24,737 bases of DNA, taken from NCBI GenBank assembly GCA_964598695.1, contig CAZRDB010000061.1, positions 1-24,737 of the forward strand, in the 5' to 3' direction. The stretch is from CAZRDB01 sp964598695 (GTDB lineage: Bacteria; Armatimonadota; Zipacnadia; UBA1398). Numbering within the stretch: the first letter of the stretch is position 1; each line of letters opens with the position of its first letter. Under the pieces are notes generated by a model. The model was not told where the DNA came from, made no database searches, and saw only the letters and a program-made list of their open reading frames with translations. The position numbers and the translations under genes are program-made. Shown one piece after another: positions 15,020 to 22,482 of the stretch.

Positions 15020-16282
15020 GTGGGCGGATCATCGTTGGCACGTGGAGTTGCCGGGGGCGACGTTCGAAGGGCCAATCTCCTCGCACTGCTCGACCTCCTG
15101 CGCGATGGCGAGCCGCGGTGCACGCCCGACCTCGGGGGCGACCTGCGGCTGGACCCCTCCACCGTCACGCGCCTGCTGAGCGATCTCCGCTCGCGCCATC
15201 TCGTGAAGCAGATCGGAGTGGCCGCCTCCGGCGGAGTCGGCCGGCCACCGAAGGTCTGGCGGCTGCAGGTTCAGGCCGGCTCCGTGATCGGTCTGAACAT
15301 CGTCGTCGACAGCATCCACGGGGTGCTGACCGGGCTCGACGGCAAGGTGATCGCCGAGTACAGTCACGTCTCGCCGTACCCGGTCCCCCTCTCGGTCTCG
15401 AGCCGGGAGCGGCCGACCTCACCGCCCGACGTCCCGCCGCCCTCGTTCGCCGAGGCGATCCGGGAGGTCAAGGACGGTCTCCTCAGCCACCCCGACGCCG
15501 GCCCGCTCGTCGCCACCGGCGTGGCCGTCACGGGCGCCGTCGACCACGCCCAGGGAACGGTCCGCGTCGGGATGCCCACCGCGTGGGTGCCGCACGTGAT
15601 CCGCGACTGGCCGATCAGCTCGATCATCAGCGAGGAGTTCGGCTGCCCGGTCATGGTCGGCAACGATGCCAACGTGGCCGCGCTCGCCGCCTTCCGCCAT
15701 GCCGTCCGCTCCGGCGCGATGCAGCCCGACGACTCGCTCGCCTACTGCCTCGGGATCCCCCGCAACCCGCTGTGGTGGGGCAGCCTCGGGTTCATCCTCG
15801 GCGGCCGCCTCCACACGGGAAGCAGCGCGCTTGCCGGTGAGCTGTACTACGCCCGACCGCCCGACCACGCCGGCCATCCCTTCGACGCCGCCCTGCAGGC
15901 CGACGCGCGCCGCGTGCTCGAGGGCGACCTTGCCGCGGCCGAGCGCCTGCGCGAGATCCTGCGCCGCAACGTCCACTACATGGTCAGCATCGTCCTGCCG
16001 CTTGACCCCAAGCGGGTGCTCTTCGGCGGCAGCTACGCCGCCTTCGGGCCCGTGCTCGGGGGCGTTCTCCGCGAATGTGACGGCGACATCGTGCGCCTCC
16101 ACCGGTGGCTGCCCGAGGGCTCCCAGCCCGCGCTGCTCATGGACCCCCTGTGGCCGCACACGCTGGAGTTGGGCGCGGCCAGCATGGCCCTCGACCGCCT
16201 CTACGGCGGACAGGACAGCGGCGCCTGGGACATCCTGGCCCGCGTGCCCGAGGTGCGGGGCATCACGCTCCCCGCCCGGTAG
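15020..16282 (+). CDS. ROK-family transcriptional regulator
   Basis: The start is set at GTG 15020, seven bases after AGGGA, giving 420 residues. The open frame upstream is antisense to the sulfatase and is not real. The N-terminus G-G-D-V-R-R-A-N-L followed by a winged helix-turn-helix (about 18-77, ending G-R-P-P-K) is typical of ROK repressors of the NagC/Mlc/XylR type. The C-terminal sugar-kinase-like fold shows G-V-A-V-T-G-A-V, V-G-N-D-A-N-V-A-A and G-R-L-H-T-G-S-S-A-L-A-G-E-L. The usual C-x-C-G-x-x-G-C zinc motif is missing, so this is a zinc-less variant. It probably senses a sugar and controls the divergent sulfatase or the convergent glycosidase, from which it is separated by 15 bases. 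Confidence 0.9.
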   Translation: MGGSSLARGVAGGDVRRANLLALLDLLRDGEPRCTPDLGGDLRLDPSTVTRLLSDLRSRHLVKQIGVAASGGVGRPPKVWRLQVQAGSVIGLNIVVDSIHGVLTGLDGKVIAEYSHVSPYPVPLSVSSRERPTSPPDVPPPSFAEAIREVKDGLLSHPDAGPLVATGVAVTGAVDHAQGTVRVGMPTAWVPHVIRDWPISSIISEEFGCPVMVGNDANVAALAAFRHAVRSGAMQPDDSLAYCLGIPRNPLWWGSLGFILGGRLHTGSSALAGELYYARPPDHAGHPFDAALQADARRVLEGDLAAAERLREILRRNVHYMVSIVLPLDPKRVLFGGSYAAFGPVLGGVLRECDGDIVRLHRWLPEGSQPALLMDPLWPHTLELGAASMALDRLYGGQDSGAWDILARVPEVRGITLPAR

Positions 16283-16297
16283 GGGCCGGCGGCCGCC

Positions 16298-18466
16298 TCA
16301 CCGCGGCGAGAAGTGAACCACCGCCACCCGGTTCGGCGGGATCCGCACCGCGGCGCGCGTGCCCTCGCCCGCCTGCCCCGCGTGTGCACCCGTCAGCGCC
16401 CGCTCCGTCCAGGCCCACCGCGCGTCGGCATGGGCCGGCAGCAAGCGGGTGGGATCGACCTCCAGGCCCCCGTCGAGTTCCGACTCCCGGTTGCGGTGGA
16501 TCGCGACGACGGTGATCCCCGGCTCGCGGCCCTCGCCCGAGACGTAGACCTTGGCGAAGAGCCCTTCGGGCTCGACGGACAGCCCCACCGTGTCGCGGAA
16601 CCGGCCATGGATCATCGTCGCGCGCAGGGCGTGGCGCAGCTCCCACAGGTGGCGGAGGTAGGCGCGGAAGTCGCCGTCGACCCGGTCGAGGTCGTAGCCG
16701 GTCGAGAGGCTCGGCCAGTAGAGCATCGGCGAGTAGGCGAACAGCACGTGCAGCCGGTCGTACAGGTCCTCGGTGTTGTCGGCGAAGATCCGGGGGCACT
16801 GCAGGAGCGGCACCTCGGGGCAGACGTACCGGAAGACCTCCGGCATGCCGTACCCGCGCCAGTCGTGGACCCAATCGCGCGTCGCGGGATCGGTCTCGCC
16901 GAACGCGACCATCTGGTCGGGGTAGCGGACGTAGCAGCACGAGAAGTCGAAGTACTGGCTGAAGAGATCGCTCGCGGCCTCGCCCCACGACCACACCCGC
17001 GGCGCGCGCTCGGTGAGCTGGGCCCGGATCCGGCGGAACTGCTCGATGTACCCCGGGCCCCAGTGGTCGAAGGGGGTCCGGTGGCCGTGGGCCTCGAAGG
17101 CCCAATCCTCGCGGGCCGTCGTGTGCGGCTGGTCGACCTGCAGACCCTCCGCCCCATAGTCGCGCGTCAGCCGCTCGATCGTGGCGCACCAGTGGTCCTG
17201 CCGGGCCGGGATCGAGGGGCAGGCGGTGGTGAAGTACTGCCCGTTGTAGAACTCGGTGGTGTAGGCGCCATCCTTGCCGACGCAGGCCCAATGGCGGCCC
17301 GTCTCCCCCCACCAGTCGGTGTGGGTGTCGGTGATCCGGCAGTTGATGTAGATGTCGGTCGTCCAGCCCGGCTGGGCGTTGCACCGGGCGAGGAACGCCC
17401 GGAGTCCGTCGGCCCCGCCGATCCGCGGCAGCGGCTCGTACAGCGGGTACTCGGCATCGAACCCGCCGACGTGGTAGCCGCAGACGTGGGCGATGTCGAA
17501 ACCCATCTCGGCGTGGCAGCGCTCCATGTACGCAAAGAGCTGGTCGGCCTCGAACCGCTCGACGCGGCCGTCGGCGTGCGGCATCTCGAAGAACAGCTCC
17601 ACGAGGGCCCGGAGTTCCTTGACCCAGTCCGGCGACTCCGGCGCTACCCACCACGTCTCGAGCCATGCGCGGTAGCGGTCGGCGGCACGGTGCCAGGAGC
17701 CGTCGTAGGCGTACAGGAGGAAAGGCTGACTCGCGGCCGACTCCCCCGCGCGGAGGTAGGGGCAGGTCTCGAACAGCAGCTCGAGCGCGGGCGTCTCGCG
17801 CTTGCGGAGCACGCGGCCACGGAACACCGTCCAGCCGAAGGTCGGGTCCTCGCTCGCGAGCGAGAGCCCCCGAGCGCCGTCGTGCAGGAGCATCCACGAC
17901 ATCGCCTCGTTGGGGTAGACGTACTCGAAGTCGCTCCACTCCCCCGTGACCGGCGCCGGGCGACGCTCCCCCCCGATGAACGGCAGGATCAGCTCGGTCT
18001 GTGGCCCGGCGAACTCGGTCAGCCCCGCGAGGACAGGGAACTGCACCCGCTCGACGATCAGTTCGCCCCCGAGGTGCGTCAGTTCGTAGCTGCAGCGCAG
18101 GTGCGGACCGAACGCGTCCTCGAGCAGCTCGTAGACCAGGCGCAGGCGGACGGGGAACTCCACCCCGCACTGCCGAGGCCGCTCGTAGAGGACCTCCACG
18201 CGGCTGTCGGAGACGCGCTCGACCGAGGCCGCCTCCTCCGAAGCCCCGTCGATCCACACCCCCTCTCGGCTGTACAGCCGGAAGGTGATCCCGGGGCCGT
18301 CGGGCGCGAGGAACGCCACCGGCGCGCGGCACCCGGTCAGCTCGGTCACGCGCCCGCTGCGGCGGTCCCACTCCACACGAAGGCCGGCCCGCTCGAGCAC
18401 GATGCGCTCAGCGCCGGGTCGGGGGTAGGCGAAGTCGGGTGGGTAGGGGATCTGCTTCCAGGACAT
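16298..18466 (-). CDS. putative glycoside hydrolase, DUF6259-type
   Basis: This 722-residue protein has an N-terminal beta-sandwich (about 1-270), a TIM-barrel-like centre (about 280-600) and a small C-terminal beta domain. I recognise it as resembling DUF6259 proteins, which are related to retaining alpha-glycosidase barrels. Candidate catalytic residues are D445 in G-L-Q-V-D-Q and E496 in W-S-W-G-E; this is inference from motif placement. No signal peptide is present, so it is probably cytoplasmic. ATG 18466 has GAGGAGGAG six bases upstream. It converges on the ROK regulator and follows the tricorn gene on the same strand after a strong hairpin. Substrate unknown. Confidence 0.72.
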   Translation of the reverse strand: MSWKQIPYPPDFAYPRPGAERIVLERAGLRVEWDRRSGRVTELTGCRAPVAFLAPDGPGITFRLYSREGVWIDGASEEAASVERVSDSRVEVLYERPRQCGVEFPVRLRLVYELLEDAFGPHLRCSYELTHLGGELIVERVQFPVLAGLTEFAGPQTELILPFIGGERRPAPVTGEWSDFEYVYPNEAMSWMLLHDGARGLSLASEDPTFGWTVFRGRVLRKRETPALELLFETCPYLRAGESAASQPFLLYAYDGSWHRAADRYRAWLETWWVAPESPDWVKELRALVELFFEMPHADGRVERFEADQLFAYMERCHAEMGFDIAHVCGYHVGGFDAEYPLYEPLPRIGGADGLRAFLARCNAQPGWTTDIYINCRITDTHTDWWGETGRHWACVGKDGAYTTEFYNGQYFTTACPSIPARQDHWCATIERLTRDYGAEGLQVDQPHTTAREDWAFEAHGHRTPFDHWGPGYIEQFRRIRAQLTERAPRVWSWGEAASDLFSQYFDFSCCYVRYPDQMVAFGETDPATRDWVHDWRGYGMPEVFRYVCPEVPLLQCPRIFADNTEDLYDRLHVLFAYSPMLYWPSLSTGYDLDRVDGDFRAYLRHLWELRHALRATMIHGRFRDTVGLSVEPEGLFAKVYVSGEGREPGITVVAIHRNRESELDGGLEVDPTRLLPAHADARWAWTERALTGAHAGQAGEGTRAAVRIPPNRVAVVHFSPR

Positions 18467-18499
18467 CGTCGGCTCCTCCTCGTCTGGGCGGGACAGGCC

Positions 18500-18537
18500 G
18501 CGGGCCCTGCGAGGGCGGTGTGCCTCGCAGGGCCCGC
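18500..18537 (-). terminator. 15-bp perfect stem-loop between tricorn and DUF6259 genes
   Basis: GCGGGCCCTGCGAGG (18500-18514) is fully complementary to 18523-18537, with an eight-base loop. It lies after the tricorn stop and 34 bases before the DUF6259 start. There is no T-tract on the minus strand. It probably terminates or attenuates transcription out of the tricorn gene, and it may leave the DUF6259 gene with a separate or weaker supply of transcript. Confidence 0.6.
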
Positions 18538-18546
18538 AGTGGTGTC

Positions 18547-18572
18547 AGGGCTCGGTGGAGCCCTCAGGGCTC
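18547..18572 (-). other. three alternating 7-base arms at the tricorn stop codon
   Basis: AGGGCTC (18547-18553), GAGCCCT (18558-18564) and AGGGCTC (18566-18572) occur in a row. The middle arm can pair with either neighbour, giving two exclusive hairpins. The tricorn TGA (18564-18566) lies inside. This layout could link ribosome release to formation of the 18500-18537 stem; no function is shown. Confidence 0.4.
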
Positions 18573-21500
18573 CGGCACGGAGTGGCCCTCGTAGGTCGGC
18601 TGTGGCGCCGCCGGGCGCTCCTTCAGCTCGGCAAGGAGTTCGGTCACGGCTCTCTCGATCTGCGGGTCGCGGCCGGCCTCGTAGTCGGTGTAGGTGAAGG
18701 GCACCTCGATATCCGGCTTCACGCCGTAGTTCTCGAGGTTGGCCCCATCCATGCGGTACCAGCCGACCCACGGGATCCGGAAGGTGCAGCCGTTGATCAG
18801 TGTGGTGTCCGAGGTTCCGATCACCCCGCCCGCCGTCGAGATCCCGACCAGCTTGCCGAGGCCCCGCTCGCGGAACGCGTTCGGGAAGATCTCGGCATCG
18901 GAGAAGCTGTTCTGGTTGATCAGGACGATCATCGGACCGCGGAACTGCGGGAAGGGCGAGGTGCGGAGCGGCGTGCCGCGGCCGGCGTCCCACCCGTGCG
19001 ACTTGCGCGAGAGGATGTCGATCACGTCGTCGTGCGTGTTGCCGCCGCCGTTGTTGCGGACGTCGATGATGATCGCGTCGTAGAGCTGGGCCTGGCCCGC
19101 CATCTCCTCCTGGAGCTGCGTGAGGGTCTCTCGGTTCATGCCCGACATGTGGGTGTAGTAGATCCGGCCCTCCGAGAGCGCCTTGGTGAGGTCGCGGTTG
19201 GTGTCAACCCAGTCGCGGTACTGCGTGGCCGACAACTCGCCCGTGGCCATCGGCTTGACCGAGATCTCGCGCGCGCCCTCCGCGCTCGGCTGGCCGTTCA
19301 CGAGCAGCTTCACGCGGCTGCCGGCCTTCCCGGCCAGCAGCTCGTAGACACGCTCCGTGTTCGACCGGACCTCTTCGCCGTCGATCGCGACGATGTACTC
19401 GCCCGGCTGTACGGTCGCGTCCGGCTGGTCGACGGGACCGAACCGGACCACGCTCTGTACCTTGATGCCCAGGCCGCGGTAGGCCGGGTCGGGCGTGATC
19501 CCGAGGCGCGCCGTGTCCTTGCTGGGCCGCCCGCTCGATGCGTAGCAACCGAGGTGCGAGGCGTTCAGCTCGCCGATCATCTTGCTGACGAGCATCGTGA
19601 AGTCGTCGCGCGTGAGCGTCCCGGTGCACTGCTCGGCGTACCGGTCGTAGGCCGCCTTCCAGTCGACGCCGTGCAAGTCGCGCGAGTAGAACCGCTCGTC
19701 GAGCAGCGCCCAGGCCTGGTGGAACGCCCACTTCTGAACCGTCCGAGCGTCCTTGTCCAGCTCGGCCTTGAACGAGACCTGCGAGCCCTGGCCGCCTCGC
19801 GTCAGGTCGGCCCGGAAGAGCTGGCCGCCCTCCACGTAGAACAACCACTTGCCGTCCTGCGACAGCCGGACCGACTCGAAGCTGTGGTCGCCCGGCAGTG
19901 CCTGGCGCTGGTTCTCACCGTCGAGGTCCATCATCCAGACCTGGCCGCCGCGCGTGAACACGAGGTTGCGCTTGTCGGCGCTCCAGCCGAGCATCGCCTC
20001 GGGCGCCGTCGCGGCTGTCAGCCGCTTCACGCGCCGGTCGATCCAGGTCAGGTCGATCGAGAGGGGCTCGGCCTGCTTCGGCTCCGCCTCGGCCGCGGCG
20101 GGCTCGCCGGAGGCCGGGGCCTTCTTCTCCTCGGCCTGCTTCTTGCGCTCGGCCTCCGCCTGGAACTGGGCCTCGTAGTCGTCGTACTCGATCGCCGGGC
20201 GCGTGAGGTCGATCGCGTGGATCTGGCCGGCGCCGTACCGCCCCGCGACGAGGAACAGCTTCTTGCCGTCCGGCGACCACGCGGGCTGGCCGCTGCGCGA
20301 GTTCTTCGTCACGTTGGTCCACTCGCCGCCCTCGATCGGGCGGATGTAGACGTCTCGGCCGGACTTCGCGTGGTTGATCTCGGCCGCGAGCCACTTGCCG
20401 TCGGGCGCGATGTCGACGCTCAACACGTCCGGCGCGGTCAGAAGCTGCGACCACGCGCCCGAGTCGGGGCTCAGGCTGAAGATGCCGTCGCCACCGGCGT
20501 TGCGCCGGAAGAGGACCCGGTCGCCCTCGCGCGTGATCCCGAGCATCGTGAGGTAGAAGCGATCATCCTCGAGGACGCACTTGGTCTCCTTGGTCTCGAC
20601 ATCGTAGACCCAGATGTCGCCGGTGCGGTTCCTCTGCGAGATGAAGTAGAGGCGCTTGCCGTCGGGGTGCCAGAAGAAGTCGCCGTCCATGCCCGGCCAG
20701 TCGGTGATCCGGATCGAGCCGTTCTTGAAGTCCGGACGGACGAGGAAGATGTCATCGAAGACGCGGACCGCGGCCCAACTCCCGTCGCGGTTGACCTCCA
20801 TCTCGGCGATCCCGCCCGTCGCGGTCTCTTCCGCCTCGAAGTTGTGCGGGAAGTCGAGCGGCGCGCGGATCTCGAGCTTCTGCGGCACCCCGCCGCGCAC
20901 GTCCACCCGGTACAGGTCGAAGTCGCACTCGTAGACCAGCCACTTGCCATCGCCGCTCAACGAGGGGAAGGAGACCTGATCGACGGCGTGGTGGGTGATC
21001 TGCCGGACCTCGCCCGAGTCGATCTTCTGTGCGACGAGGTTGGGCCGGCCGCCGAACCGCTCGCTGACGTAGTAGACCTCGGCGCCGTCGGCCGAGCACA
21101 GCGCCCAGTTGTCGTCGCCCGCGAAGTCGGTGAGAATGCGCAGCGTGTCGCCCGCGATGTCGTACTGGAACACGTCGCTGTTGGCGCTCCCCCGGTAGCC
21201 CTTGCGCCACCAGTCCATCCCGCCCATCTCGCCGTAGAGGTACTTGCCGTCGGGCGAGTATGACCGGCCGTTGAGGCTGCGGTTGTGCGTCAGGAGCGGA
21301 CGGACCTCCCCGCTCTCCAGTTCGATGACGTACGGCGCGGTGTACCGGTGCTCGCGGCCGCCCGCGTAGAACAGCAATCCCTTGCCGTCGGGGGTCCAGT
21401 CGGCCAGCAGGTCGCCGGCCGAGTGGACCGTCACGCGCTTCACGTCGCCTCCGTCGGCCGGCACGGTGAACAGGTCGAGGTTGCCGTACCGGTCCGAGAC

Positions 21501-21767
21501 GAACGCGATCGTCGCCCCATCGGGCGAGAAGCGCGGCCGCGCGTCGTAGGCCTCGTGGACCGTCAGACGCCGGGCCATGCCGCGCTGGTCGCCGTCGAGA
21601 TCGGCGACCCACAGGTCGCCCTGGTAGGAGAACGCAACCGTGCTGCCATCCGGACTCAGGTCCGGGAAGTGCAGGTTGCGGATGATCGGCGTTTCCTGGG
21701 CGAGCCCTGCCGTCGCGAGCACAAGGAGGAGCCCGAGGGGGGCCAGATGCAGAGGCCTTCTAGTCAT
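18564..21767 (-). CDS. tricorn-type S41 protease with signal peptide
   Basis: This protein has 1067 residues from ATG 21767; the frame is open further upstream, but the signal peptide M-T-R-R-P-L-H-L-A-P-L-G...G-L-A marks this start. Residues 25-510 and 570-665 hold PD40/TolB-like beta-propeller repeats (P-D-G, S-P-D-G, T-P-D-G units). A charged Lys/Glu/Ala linker lies at about 525-568. A PDZ-like domain (about 755-835) and the C-terminal S41 serine protease core follow. By analogy with archaeal tricorn, the catalytic set is S737-H738, S956-D957 (S-F-S-D-A-E-I-F) and E1012 (L-E-N-Y-G-V-K-P-D). It should degrade peptides in the periplasm or outside the cell. It follows a small lipoprotein gene by 209 bases. 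No strong Shine-Dalgarno is seen. Confidence 0.93.
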   Translation of the reverse strand: MTRRPLHLAPLGLLLVLATAGLAQETPIIRNLHFPDLSPDGSTVAFSYQGDLWVADLDGDQRGMARRLTVHEAYDARPRFSPDGATIAFVSDRYGNLDLFTVPADGGDVKRVTVHSAGDLLADWTPDGKGLLFYAGGREHRYTAPYVIELESGEVRPLLTHNRSLNGRSYSPDGKYLYGEMGGMDWWRKGYRGSANSDVFQYDIAGDTLRILTDFAGDDNWALCSADGAEVYYVSERFGGRPNLVAQKIDSGEVRQITHHAVDQVSFPSLSGDGKWLVYECDFDLYRVDVRGGVPQKLEIRAPLDFPHNFEAEETATGGIAEMEVNRDGSWAAVRVFDDIFLVRPDFKNGSIRITDWPGMDGDFFWHPDGKRLYFISQRNRTGDIWVYDVETKETKCVLEDDRFYLTMLGITREGDRVLFRRNAGGDGIFSLSPDSGAWSQLLTAPDVLSVDIAPDGKWLAAEINHAKSGRDVYIRPIEGGEWTNVTKNSRSGQPAWSPDGKKLFLVAGRYGAGQIHAIDLTRPAIEYDDYEAQFQAEAERKKQAEEKKAPASGEPAAAEAEPKQAEPLSIDLTWIDRRVKRLTAATAPEAMLGWSADKRNLVFTRGGQVWMMDLDGENQRQALPGDHSFESVRLSQDGKWLFYVEGGQLFRADLTRGGQGSQVSFKAELDKDARTVQKWAFHQAWALLDERFYSRDLHGVDWKAAYDRYAEQCTGTLTRDDFTMLVSKMIGELNASHLGCYASSGRPSKDTARLGITPDPAYRGLGIKVQSVVRFGPVDQPDATVQPGEYIVAIDGEEVRSNTERVYELLAGKAGSRVKLLVNGQPSAEGAREISVKPMATGELSATQYRDWVDTNRDLTKALSEGRIYYTHMSGMNRETLTQLQEEMAGQAQLYDAIIIDVRNNGGGNTHDDVIDILSRKSHGWDAGRGTPLRTSPFPQFRGPMIVLINQNSFSDAEIFPNAFRERGLGKLVGISTAGGVIGTSDTTLINGCTFRIPWVGWYRMDGANLENYGVKPDIEVPFTYTDYEAGRDPQIERAVTELLAELKERPAAPQPTYEGHSVPEP

Positions 21768-21815
21768 GCGGGGAACACCGCTTCCCGTCCGCCGTGGAGG
21801 CGGAGTCAGGACTGA

Positions 21816-21918
21816 GCGCCCGCGTGCGGGCGCCGCGCCCGGTCCTGGACCAGGCACGGTTCCCTGCATTCGCCCTTCGCGCGGCAGCGTCCTGCCGTCC
21901 TGCGGTGGGCCGGACGGC
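21816..21918 (-). terminator. hairpin-rich gap between the lipoprotein and tricorn genes
   Basis: In the minus-strand direction, the stem of GCCGTCC (21894-21900) with GGACGGC (21912-21918) comes about 59 bases after the lipoprotein stop. A perfect GCGCCCGCGTGCGGGCGC hairpin (21816-21833) follows, about 50 bases before the tricorn ATG. The first may be a terminator; the second would lie in the tricorn leader. No T-tract follows either. Confidence 0.4.
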
Positions 21919-21976
21919 AAGCGGCCGCGCCCGGTGTGGGCACGGCCGTCTCGGTCGAACGTGGAGCGCGGGTCGG

Positions 21977-22426
21977 CTACGGGACGGGCGTCAGCTCGGC
22001 CCGAACCTCGGTGGTCACGCCGGCGACGACATTGGTGACGACCGACGCGCTGGCGACCACGGCGCTGCTGCCGTCCAGCGCCTGCACCAGAACCGTCCGG
22101 GAGCTGCCGGGCGGCACGCGCAGCGTCAGCTCGGCGTAGTCCGCCACGATGTGCGACCGGGTGACCTCCCCGGAGACGGGCGCCATACCTGCCCCTGTCA
22201 CCGTGATCGTGATGCGCTCGGTCGCGGACGGGATCGCGCGGATCGCCGCGTCGCTCCCCGTCGCCGACGCGGCGGCGGGCCACGCGACCCGGAACCGCAG
22301 CGCCCCCGGTTCGCCGGCCGAGGGAGCGCTCTCAGAGCCGCAGCCCGAGGCGATTGCCGCCACCAGGGCGAGGGTCACGGCGCCGACGAGGAGTGCGGGC
22401 TTTCGGAGCGGCGAGTACGTTGGCAT
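21977..22426 (-). CDS. small lipoprotein, paralog of the neighbouring N-terminal domain
   Basis: This 149-residue protein starts at ATG 22426, with GAGAGAGAGG close upstream. It has a lipoprotein signal: a basic start, a hydrophobic core and the lipobox A-S-G-C, so the mature N-terminus is a lipid-anchored Cys followed by a Ser/Ala/Gly-rich tether. The remainder is a beta-rich domain starting G-A-L-R-F-R-V and ending V-V-A-G-V-T-T-E-V-R-A-E-L. That domain aligns along its whole length with the N-terminal domain of the upstream PD40 lipoprotein (shared P-S-x-T-E-R-I-x-x-T-V-T-G-A-G and L-R/V-V-R-V-P-P-G). It has no known enzymatic motif and is probably a surface beta-sandwich domain. The longer upstream open frame lacks support. 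Confidence 0.82.
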   Translation of the reverse strand: MPTYSPLRKPALLVGAVTLALVAAIASGCGSESAPSAGEPGALRFRVAWPAAASATGSDAAIRAIPSATERITITVTGAGMAPVSGEVTRSHIVADYAELTLRVPPGSSRTVLVQALDGSSAVVASASVVTNVVAGVTTEVRAELTPVP

Positions 22427-22446
22427 GGTTACCTCTCTCTCTTCTG

Positions 22447-22478
22447 TCGCCACGACCACGGGGGTCGCGCGGTGGCGA
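22447..22478 (-). other. hairpin between the two lipoprotein genes
   Basis: TCGCCAC (22447-22453) pairs with GTGGCGA (22472-22478), with further CGACC/GGTCG pairing inside. It fills most of the 56-base gap after the PD40 lipoprotein stop. It could terminate part of the transcript or set relative levels of the two proteins. Confidence 0.4.
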
Positions 22479-22482
22479 GTCA

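Noticed and set aside
18555..21263. A 902-codon open frame on the plus strand opposite the tricorn gene
   Set aside because: It is the complement of a GC-rich gene with strong third-position bias; its translation is low-complexity and matches no motif.
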